From: Saprospiraceae bacterium
GTDB lineage: Bacteria; Bacteroidota; Bacteroidia; Chitinophagales; Saprospiraceae
Assembly (NCBI GenBank): GCA_020631355.1
Contig: JAHDHL010000001.1
Span: 359,616 to 423,615 of the forward strand
DNA: 64,000 bases
Direction: 5' to 3'
Positions 9,501 to 17,500 of the stretch are shown one piece after another. The translations under genes were made by a program, and so were the position numbers. How positions within the stretch are numbered: position 1 is the first letter of the stretch; the number at the start of each line of letters is the position of its first letter. Below the pieces are notes generated by a model. That model was not told the origin of the DNA, searched no databases, and was given only the letters and a program-made list of their open reading frames with translations.

Positions 9501-10659
9501 AGCCTCCGAACTCGAAAGAAACTACGATGGTATCGCCTTGGACGTGGATACCCCGGGCAGCATTGTTGATAGGTAATTCAACATCCTTTTTTTTAGAAAA
9601 ATAATGGGTGAAAGGATTTTTTTTGAATTCGATGATATTGAACCCGTGGAGTGAATTGAGATAAGTCTTACCTAATTCATCCGTATGGATTTTTTTGTAA
9701 TCCATACGCCCGAATAATTCAGGGCCATAATCCGCTTTGTCCAGCTCTTGGATGAGCTTACCTGATAAATCTAATATTTTCCATCCAGATTCAGTCTTAC
9801 ACCATAATTTACCGTTGGTAAACTCATGACATATCCATCCTTTAGGGAATTCTAGTATTTCTTCCACCCGTCCTGAGGGGTGATATTTCTTAAGTTTTGG
9901 AATGCGGGTATCATTACTATTATTAACATCAATCAAATACACTTCATCATTCCATTCGAATATTCTCTTACCTATATTCTCATCCTCAACAAGCTCCAAT
10001 ACACCTGACTCGGGTGTGAACTTATAGAGTTCCAGTTCAGGAGATTTAGTAATCCAAAAATTCCCTTTACTATCAATAAGCCGGATAGCATGAACGTGAT
10101 TGTTAGTGAATTCTTCTTGATGTTCAGCAGGGTAACTGAATTTTTGGATGCCCTCAGCGAAGTCAACAACAACAACCTCCTTTGAACTAGAAAAATAAAC
10201 TCGGTTCTTTATTCTGTGTGATCCAGTGTAATAATATGCTACGTCATTGAGTAACACATCCAATTGTTCTGCTAGGTGCTTTCCTAATTTTTCTTCTATG
10301 GTAGCTGTTTCCCCAGTGATGGGGTGCAGGAAAATGAGTGTATAGTGTCTGGCTGTTGGGTTTAAGGCAATAAAATATAACCAACCATCATTTGTTTGTG
10401 AAATAATGTCTACATCTAAGCGATATTCCTGATGTTTAGGTAATGGGAAAGTCTTGAATTCATATCCATCGTATCGTTGGATGTCATTTAGAGTGGCAAT
10501 CCAAAGGAAGCCTTGGTCATCCTTGGATACATCTACTACATTCCTGTGTGCCAGCCCCTCCTCCAACCCGAATTGCTGGACATGAACGGTATAGGCATCC
10601 TGCGCCTTACTTGTAAAAAGAAAGCAAGATAAGAGTGGTATTAAAAGTATTTTCCTAAT
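6520..10659 (-). CDS. hybrid two-component sensor/regulator (HTCS), AraC output
   Basis: A one-protein signalling system of about 1379 residues. Order: signal peptide, periplasmic two-component-regulator propeller starting QQFGLEEGLAHRNV, Y_Y_Y domain, one membrane segment (WFLLLSVASIAGAIFMFF), histidine kinase with H-box FFANVSHELRTPLT, HATPase with GTGIGLAL, receiver with MSDIMMPEMDG, and C-terminal AraC-type HTH (ISERQLRRRLKQLTG). The reading frame upstream of the first TTG (10566) encodes an obvious signal peptide (RKILLIPLLSCFLF) but has no ATG, GTG or TTG; a TGA bounds it, so initiation at ATT (10659) or the adjacent ATC is proposed. The RCC1 surface gene is downstream on the same strand and may be a target. 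Confidence 0.85.
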   Translation of the reverse strand: MRKILLIPLLSCFLFTSKAQDAYTVHVQQFGLEEGLAHRNVVDVSKDDQGFLWIATLNDIQRYDGYEFKTFPLPKHQEYRLDVDIISQTNDGWLYFIALNPTARHYTLIFLHPITGETATIEEKLGKHLAEQLDVLLNDVAYYYTGSHRIKNRVYFSSSKEVVVVDFAEGIQKFSYPAEHQEEFTNNHVHAIRLIDSKGNFWITKSPELELYKFTPESGVLELVEDENIGKRIFEWNDEVYLIDVNNSNDTRIPKLKKYHPSGRVEEILEFPKGWICHEFTNGKLWCKTESGWKILDLSGKLIQELDKADYGPELFGRMDYKKIHTDELGKTYLNSLHGFNIIEFKKNPFTHYFSKKKDVELPINNAARGIHVQGDTIVVSFEFGGLVLFDKNAPDDYQIMDDQKLINGKLTGYSARPVLRDSKGNYWLNHMDNHLQSKWSPNFSKLEKIKKPTTSDNQYDASWAIWEDENACIWSAYLMGFRKTCQEDSIQTSYLYKDMGIGTEVNEFIIYQFIQREDGLVWICSENGLYLFDKDRVRIIEEYSKRKEGEYYLPENNIFHMHIDADGNRWMGTRTGLLFWNVSTGEKRLFNRNDGLINNVIYAVYEDNDNRLWLSSDYGIMSFNKETFDVRTYSTKEGISHQEFNRISHFKAEDGTIYFGGLNGVNAFHPDQFTNQEKKQYKLHISECLLFDGQTEKEINIIQEVLETETITFRPSDRYFKLKFTQLNFEDRYESLYAWKIDGVYDEWNYEKENALQFGALPYGHHTLIIKGQSASGGWSPNELQIQIRVLKPFYLQSWFLLLSVASIAGAIFMFFRSRTRRLRKAKENLEKEVFRATAQIQKDKQLIEEQAEELKQLDKVKSRFFANVSHELRTPLTLILGPIGSAMKSGTLDTRNMGLMKKASRSGRELLKLVGSILDLSKMDSGKIEVHEQAEFLFPLMDRMVNSFESHAQSKGITFNFEYSARKDLQVMLDRNKIEVVINNLLSNACKFTPDKGTITTTISEDRDILLIRVKDTGRGIHPKDQAHVFDRFYQSQLADAPTEGGTGIGLALSYEFVQMMGGNISLESEFGNGTTFTVGIPKKETDTLIMSEKEKDYFFTKTPNLPEEVEKDTTQLQPSQFEDRPTILVTEDNYSLRDYIVTILSPFYNVRTAENGLKALEELQQNKDIQLIMSDIMMPEMDGFQLLEMLKSKGDYRHIPVVMLTARADIKDKLKALRIGVDDYLLKPFEEEELLVRIENLLHNYQERVNFHKEEKSENGKISIPSISEEDMEWLGNLEQFLQAHISNSSYSITQLSFDMAISERQLRRRLKQLTGLTPVQYFLEIRLGKAREYLEEKKFKTVAQTAFAVGFQAPRAFSRSFNQKFGKSPSFYINS

Positions 10660-10790
10660 GATGGATGCTCACGCTTTTAGTGAAATACAATGCAGCTGAT
10701 TTCAGAAGTTGGATTTCGATCATTTAAAGTTAGTGTTCTGCTTGGAAAAATACTACGTCTAACAATATAATTTTATTCCATTAACCCACA

Positions 10791-10840
10791 CAGCCCTCAC
10801 GACCCAAACTCCTATACTGTATCGCCTCGGCCAAATGGGG
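10791..10840 (-). pseudogene. comM 3'-end fragment (50-bp direct repeat copy)
   Basis: These 50 bp match 21632-21681, the extreme 3' end of the intact comM gene, at 49 of 50 positions in the same orientation. Translated on the minus strand the piece reads [18 protein letters not shown] and stops, mirroring the ComM C-terminus [18 protein letters not shown]. No other part of comM is present. The remaining DNA between the HTCS gene and 10946 shows nothing else I can name. It may be an attachment-site-like duplicate or a recombination scar. Confidence 0.8.
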
Positions 10841-10946
10841 GATTCAGGATAATATTTGTATAAGGTAGAACCTGATGAAAATATTCAAGTACCCGACAAA
10901 GGATGTAAATCCTTACACCCTTTATCGGATATAATATCCAAAAAAC

Positions 10947-13900
10947 TTAGTGTTTCAGGATTTTCTCAATTCCTCTTTGACCATTATCTCGTTCAACCTG
11001 TAAAAAATATAGGCCGTTTTGAATATGGGAGGTAGCACCTATAATGATTCTATTCTCTCCAATCCCGATATTATTCGCTTGTGTATGTAATGTACGTCCC
11101 GCAACATCGAGTACACTTATCGTCACTTGGCCACTTTCGTTTGCATCCAATATTACAGAAAAAGAATCTGTAAACGGATTCGGACTTACCACCAAATGAG
11201 CCAGACTGGATGTTTCATTATATGTACTGGTCGTGTTTTCATCATTGAATCTACGATAATACGGAATGGCATTACCTTCCTGTGCGATTCCCTCTACGAT
11301 AGAAAAGCCGAAAGTACATCCGACATAACTCGTAAAGCCCTCTCCATCATTGCGAATCCCATTACCAAAATCCATCTCAGGTCCACCTTCATTCCTAGCC
11401 CATACAACATGCAATTCAGGAGTCAATTCAGCTAAGAATATATCTTGCTCACCCTTATTCATGATATGGTAATCCTTAAAATGAATATCCCCTGTAAATG
11501 AACCTACGATTTGGATATGACCACTATTACCTGACAATGTGATATCCTTTGGGTGGAAATAACTGTCATCGGATGGATTACTACTTGCCATTCTCAACTC
11601 ATTCAATAGCATTCCATCACTATCATATTTCAGCATCAATAACTGGTCATCTTCCCTGACTGCTATAAAAACATGACCATTCGCATCTACGGCCAGAGCC
11701 TCTCCCGAGCTATTATTACCCTCCTCATGCTTTACAGCCCAGACAACATTCCCCGTATTGGCATCCATTCTAAGCAGGAATAATCTTTGTCCCTCCTCGG
11801 ATGAAAGATTCACATTATCAAATGTGACCGTGTCCTCAAAATAACCCGTTACATAGATGATTCCATTCTGGGATATACCAACCGATAATGCCTCGTCAAT
11901 TCCCAAACCACCAAATCCTTTGACCCATTGTATGTTTCCATCAGGATCATATTTAGCTACGAAAGCATTCTTTTTATCGCCTTCATAGGGAAGTATGATG
12001 CCGTCAAAATTTGCTTCCTCCCTGTAGTAACCTACGATATAAATACTACCTGTCTCATCCAGAACAACATCCACACCAGCATCCCATTTATGGCTACCGG
12101 CCCTCCTTGCCCATAATTCGTTCCCATCTGCGTCATTCTTCACAATGAATATATCCTGAAACCCATAAGAATCAAAGGTAGTCGTTTCGAATTCAACCGT
12201 ATTAGATATCATACCCGTAACAATGCTATTACCATACTCATCCGTATCTATGGACATTCCTTTATTCTTCCCATTGTCACCATAGTGTTTCCTCCAGACA
12301 CTATTACCTGCCTCGACATAACGTGTGATGGCTATCCTTGAATCATCCTCGCTTAATTTGACGACACCAGCTGTGAATGAGTGTCCTAGTCGGTTGGAAC
12401 TGGATCTTTCTTCGCAGGGAGGGCCATCGTCGCCATCGTCGCCGTCATCACCCTCACCACCGTCACTACCGTTATCACCGTTATCACCATTGACACCCCC
12501 TCCATCCATACCGCCAATACCTGCTTCACCTTTTATGCCATCACCTGGATTCCCCCCTGTTCCTTTTGCTCCCAGTGACCCACCATCACCACCTGTTCCA
12601 CCATCTTCTCCACAATCAACTGCATCTTGTCCATCACCACCGTCACCGCCTGTTCCACCGTCACCGCCTTTACCGCCATGACCGCCGTAGCCACTACCTC
12701 CATCAACACCAGTCATGCCATCACCTCCCTTGCCCTTCCCACCTGTTCCTCCTTTACCTCCTGCGCCACCTTTGCCTCCCTCATCTCCGCTTTCCCCAGG
12801 AGCAACAGCATCATCACCTTTACAACCTGTTCCACCATTACCACCCTTACCGCCATCGCCGCCTAAAGCGAATCCTCCAGTGCCACTTTGACCAACTGCT
12901 CCCTCGGCATCACCTCCTTTCCCGCCTAATCCACCTTTTCCACCAGCTCCCTCTATTTCGTTTATACCTGGCCAATCCACACAATCAGCCCCATTACCTC
13001 CTTCTCCACCATTGCCACCTAAAGCAGATGCTCCAAAAACACCATCACCAAATTTAGCATCTCCACCTTCTCCACCTCCGCCGCCATCACCACCATTACC
13101 AACTCCATCCCCTCCTTTTCCACCTAACCCACCTAACACAGTATCACCACTTGAAGCCACTATATCCTCACCTCCACCACCTTCTCCACCAGGAGCTCCA
13201 GCTGCCCCTTCACTACCGATAATCAAATCCAATAATACACTCCCACCATTACCGCCGTCACCAGCTCTCAGATAGGTGCCACTATTGCCGCCTTTGCCGC
13301 CATTTCCTCCGATATAGGTATTTGTTTCTTGGTTGATATATTTTTCTGCAATGGTTACAATAGAGCCACCATGCCCCCCATCCATACCTTGTTCGCCATC
13401 CTTTCCATCTCCTACATGCAATTCTCCATCAAGTTGGACTACCTTACCCATCAAGATGATACTGCCTCCATTCTTACCAGAAAAATCCTTGGTGCCTCCT
13501 GCTGTCAAAGAACCTTTGATAATAATCTTCCCTGAAGATTTGATGATGATATTACCCATGTTTGAATTCGTTGTCTTTTTAGCGTTGGGATTTCCATCAT
13601 ATGATAATGAGCCATTGATGTAAACATCCTCTTTGCTGTATAGCATCAGATTATCTGAAAATTTCATTTGGGTTCCGGATTTGACGCTGAACCCTTTTCC
13701 TTTCTCCTGTTCGTATAGTTCTCCTTGATCGAGACCCATTATTTTTAATCCCTCATCATTTTCCAGTGCCTTTTTCTCCAACTCATGTACCTGATTCAAA
13801 ACATCGTGTAAGTGATTTGGAATTAGTTCATATATCTCAGATTTCGTAAGTGTTGTTTCCGATTCGAAATCAGTATCAGATGGTTGTAATGCTAGTTGTG

Positions 13901-13967
13901 CACTCAAAGAATCCGGTGTACATATCATAAGAAATATGACCGAGATGATAAAAAATATCTTTTTCAT
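10947..13967 (-). CDS. giant glycine-rich surface protein with SBBP-like repeats and T9SS domain
   Basis: A 1006-residue exported protein. Signal peptide at residues 1-23; a beta-helix-like segment (~70-190, repeated GNIIIKSSGKIIIKGSL type strands); a very glycine-rich low-complexity region (~190-525) made of GGxGGxGG/GGDGGxGG units resembling collagen-like or PE-PGRS sequences; then repeated SBBP/propeller-like units with GNS-VTG and DGN-W motifs (~545-900); and a T9SS C-terminal domain (VVSPNPFTDSFSV ... GLYFLQVERDNGQRGIEKIL). Likely an extracellular, possibly sheath- or adhesion-forming protein. Strong purine-rich coding bias makes several antisense frames open; those are shadows. Confidence 0.8.
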   Translation of the reverse strand: MKKIFFIISVIFLMICTPDSLSAQLALQPSDTDFESETTLTKSEIYELIPNHLHDVLNQVHELEKKALENDEGLKIMGLDQGELYEQEKGKGFSVKSGTQMKFSDNLMLYSKEDVYINGSLSYDGNPNAKKTTNSNMGNIIIKSSGKIIIKGSLTAGGTKDFSGKNGGSIILMGKVVQLDGELHVGDGKDGEQGMDGGHGGSIVTIAEKYINQETNTYIGGNGGKGGNSGTYLRAGDGGNGGSVLLDLIIGSEGAAGAPGGEGGGGEDIVASSGDTVLGGLGGKGGDGVGNGGDGGGGGEGGDAKFGDGVFGASALGGNGGEGGNGADCVDWPGINEIEGAGGKGGLGGKGGDAEGAVGQSGTGGFALGGDGGKGGNGGTGCKGDDAVAPGESGDEGGKGGAGGKGGTGGKGKGGDGMTGVDGGSGYGGHGGKGGDGGTGGDGGDGQDAVDCGEDGGTGGDGGSLGAKGTGGNPGDGIKGEAGIGGMDGGGVNGDNGDNGSDGGEGDDGDDGDDGPPCEERSSSNRLGHSFTAGVVKLSEDDSRIAITRYVEAGNSVWRKHYGDNGKNKGMSIDTDEYGNSIVTGMISNTVEFETTTFDSYGFQDIFIVKNDADGNELWARRAGSHKWDAGVDVVLDETGSIYIVGYYREEANFDGIILPYEGDKKNAFVAKYDPDGNIQWVKGFGGLGIDEALSVGISQNGIIYVTGYFEDTVTFDNVNLSSEEGQRLFLLRMDANTGNVVWAVKHEEGNNSSGEALAVDANGHVFIAVREDDQLLMLKYDSDGMLLNELRMASSNPSDDSYFHPKDITLSGNSGHIQIVGSFTGDIHFKDYHIMNKGEQDIFLAELTPELHVVWARNEGGPEMDFGNGIRNDGEGFTSYVGCTFGFSIVEGIAQEGNAIPYYRRFNDENTTSTYNETSSLAHLVVSPNPFTDSFSVILDANESGQVTISVLDVAGRTLHTQANNIGIGENRIIIGATSHIQNGLYFLQVERDNGQRGIEKILKH

Positions 13968-14369
13968 GATTTATAATTTTGATTCATATTATTTTTAGAA
14001 AAGAGGGTTGTTTCCGGGCTGTCCTAATTTCTATGGAGGGGATAATCCGAAGTAGTCCCCATATGTTTTAATCCAATGGTAATCCTTGTGAATACGATAC
14101 ATCATCATAGATTTTGTGTGTTTGGAAAAGACCCTATTGATGGATGGAGATATAGCACTCCCATCCCACGTCAATACATGAAGCAGTCTGTTGTCTCGAA
14201 GTCTTCTCGATTTAATTATTGAGATTCACTATGCACAGGACGCCCTTTGTTTGGGTTAGAGAGATGCAGAACGCCCTGTGTTAGAATAGTCATGATGAAG
14301 TATTACAGCATCTCTGGATTCAATACTTCCGGGTGTTCACTTCTTTTGAAACTGTATCTGAATATGCTA
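13968..14369. other. intergenic region without recognisable gene
   Basis: About 400 bp between the glycine-rich gene and a small ORF. A short imperfect direct repeat (ACGCCCT, near 14241 and 14270) is the only structure noticed. No ORF with coding character, tRNA or clear terminator was found. Confidence 0.4.
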
Positions 14370-14492
14370 TTATTCTTTCCCTTTATCGCAGTTACACTGA
14401 TTAATGGTTCTCTCTGAACCACCTGCCACTATACCTCCTGCAAATAACCCAAGAGCAGAACCCAGAAAGAATGAAATTATGATGAGTATCAT
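14370..14492 (-). CDS. small single-span membrane protein (40 aa)
   Basis: An ATG at 14492 opens 40 codons ending at TAA. The product has one hydrophobic segment (IIISFFLGSALGLFAGGIVA, residues ~4-23) and a short polar tail with two cysteines (INQCNCDKGKE). This is the composition of small phage/plasmid-type membrane peptides. It sits alone between two large surface genes. Real-gene status is uncertain because nothing but composition supports it. Confidence 0.4.
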   Translation of the reverse strand: MILIIISFFLGSALGLFAGGIVAGGSERTINQCNCDKGKE

Positions 14493-14589
14493 AGTGTCTG
14501 TTTTTAGTGTATAATCATTTATTTTCCCAAGGGATAGACCCTACATTGATATCCGAATTACAACGTAGAAATCTATCCAACATTGAAAA

Positions 14590-17500
14590 TCATGGTTTCA
14601 TCAGCATGAATCTGTGTGCTTTAAGACGATTCCTTTTTCTGAAGCTGATGAAATATATTCCCTCGGGCAAATCCCTTCTTATTCCAATTCCAAATTGATT
14701 CTTTCCTTTTATTGCATGTCTTTCTTCCGTCATTACAACCCGACCATTGATATCAAGAATCGAAATGCGTAAGGGACCTGTTGATTCTGTATGATAATCC
14801 ACATTCAGCGTGTTGTTGAAAGGAGTGATTGTCGATGGGTATATATTGCTAAAATCTCCCTCCTTTACATTTTCATTTGAATCAACAAATATCCTATTCT
14901 TCATTTCATATGTAGCCGTACAACCATCGCCCCTGAATGCAATGACACTATAGTATCCGCTCGTCTCTGGAATAATTAATGAATCTATTTCTCCAGTCGA
15001 CCATAGATAATTAAAGTTATCAAGCTCCACAGAATTGGAATTCGGATGAATGGAAGCTGTTAAAGCACCTCCTGCATCTTGAGTAATATGAACTTCAAAA
15101 TCCTTATCTATTGAATCCAGGGTAATCATGTCCTGCCAAATCGTATCAATGGTCCCCGTACCCGATTCTGCCTTAACAACGATTGAATAATCCCCTGCTT
15201 CATCCACTTCAATTGTTTGGGCATTCTCACTTATTATCTCATCAGTATCCGTTCCTAGTCTTTTCCATTCGTATTCATAAACTAAATTCGAATCCACCTC
15301 ACTCAAATGCTGCACAGTTATTTGTTGTTTATTGCAGGAAATTGACGAAGTGGTCACCGCAAATTGATATGTCGAATCAGGGAGATAGATATCCAAGGCT
15401 TCGCCCTTTATGCGAATCGTATCCCCATAATTATTTACCATGAGGATATCATGGGGGCTGATTGTTGCGTAGCGGCCTTTTTCACCACCCGGAAGCAGGG
15501 CTTCCTCACCTATCGCAAAAGAGAAACTCATATAATTATCCGTTCCTAGCGTCCGATTCAACTGATTGGTCCCCGTGTAGCTAATCGCTGAAGCCTGAAG
15601 ACGGGATAACATTCCCAAAGGAGGATTTTGAATATGCATATAACGTGAATCCGGGCTCGCTAACAATGCTTCAATATTGATCGGATTGGGATTCCCATCT
15701 ACTACAAGACTTGGAATATCATATTCTAGTATAAAAGCTAAGCCATAAAAAACGACATCCATGTTATCCTTGTCCTTAAGGGATACGGAAATCATCAATT
15801 CGTTGGTTACCGGATTAACACCCATTAATTCAGGTACTAGGATATAGGAGGCATTCACATCGGCTATGATGGGAGTATAAGAAAAGTCCGATTTGAACTT
15901 TCCTATATTCATTTCAATGATTTCCCTATCCTCGTCATCAATAATACCATCTCCGTTACAATCCGCATTTGCTAAATCTACCGTGTATAATGAATCATAA
16001 TCCGACCCGAACTTTTCGGAAAAATTAATGATGTGTGGTTGGAACAAGGACCCTTGATGATCCCTTTCCGGAGATATCTCTCCTTGGAGTAAACCCCAGA
16101 ATAAGAGATCGACATGATTAACGATTCCATCCTCATTGGTGTCTCCCGGCCAAACACAGTGGTCTCCCCGTTTTATTGTAATCGTATCTGTTATCGTAAC
16201 ATTACAATCCGTAACTATTTCCACAACCACAAAGGCATGATTCGTATCCACTTCACAGGAAGTTGAATTACCTATTGTATCGCCTAATGTGTCTTTCCAA
16301 GTGTATACAGAAAATACATCCTCATTTAATTCAATAATCGTACTTGAGGCTCCACAGATTCCTATGGTATCAGGTATTGATTCCTTAATTTCATCATGGG
16401 AGGGAGGAATATGAATCGTATTCCTTTTAATACCCATTTCGCAATTATCATTTTTACTAAGCAGGGTTATCACATATTCTCCGGATTCCCCAAAAGGATA
16501 GCTAATACTCAGATGATTCGTATCTGAATTTTCAAAAATAATTTCATTATTCTTTTCAATGTAGAATTTCGTATATGTTGGTGAATGCGAGCGATTCTCG
16601 AATGTGGAGGTATCTCTGGAACAATGAATTTCCTTATGAAAAAATGTGAGATTAGGCACATGATAAACTCCCAGCCATTCCGTAGTCCCTACCCATATAT
16701 TACCACTTGAATCTTGATTTATTGCCTTGACCTGATTTTCTGATGACCCATCCGGTAGTGATATGGCTCGGTGATTCCCTGTAATAGGGTCATACCTGGC
16801 CATTCCCATGGGAGCTCCTATCCAGATGAATCCATCTCTATCCGTAAAGATTTCATTGATTGTAGAGTAACCGACTGAAATGTCACTAGGAGAGTCCATT
16901 AAGTTAGATAAAGATAATTTAAACAGACCATTCCCATTACCAGTCCCTAAGTACAGACTATCTCCTGCAATAGCCAGAGCAGTGATCTTCAAATCACTAT
17001 TAATGGGTTCTGCTGTTATATTCTGAGCAGTCAAATCGATATGGTAAAGTCCTAATGGTGTTCCTATATAGGCAGTATCCTCATGGAGTACAATGGCATT
17101 AACCTTAGCGGGGACCATAATCTCAGTCGTATCCACTATTGTAAGAGGAGGATTACTCGTAGAGAGATTATACAATATTACCTTATTGTTATCCGTACCA
17201 ATTATCAAGGTATCATTCCCGTAGGATTCCAAAACTGAAATCGATAATGATTCTAGAGCTCTTATTGTTTCCTCCTCATTTATTATCGTGAGACTGTTAT
17301 GACTTCCCTCGTGTATGGTCCCATCCTCAACAATGATGGCATTAATATGTTTTGAAGAAGCCTCAACCGTTGTTATAACATAATCGTTTTCCGGCCCTTT
17401 CACTATTGTACTCAAACTATCGCCTTGCGACCCTCCGTGTTGTATATTCCCATGATAGTACAATACGCTATAGTTCGCATAATCCACAATCTTCCACTCC

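Noticed and set aside
12325-13623. Several plus-strand Pro/Ser- or His-rich ORFs
   Set aside because: They are antisense shadows of the glycine-rich repeat region, whose codon bias keeps other frames open.
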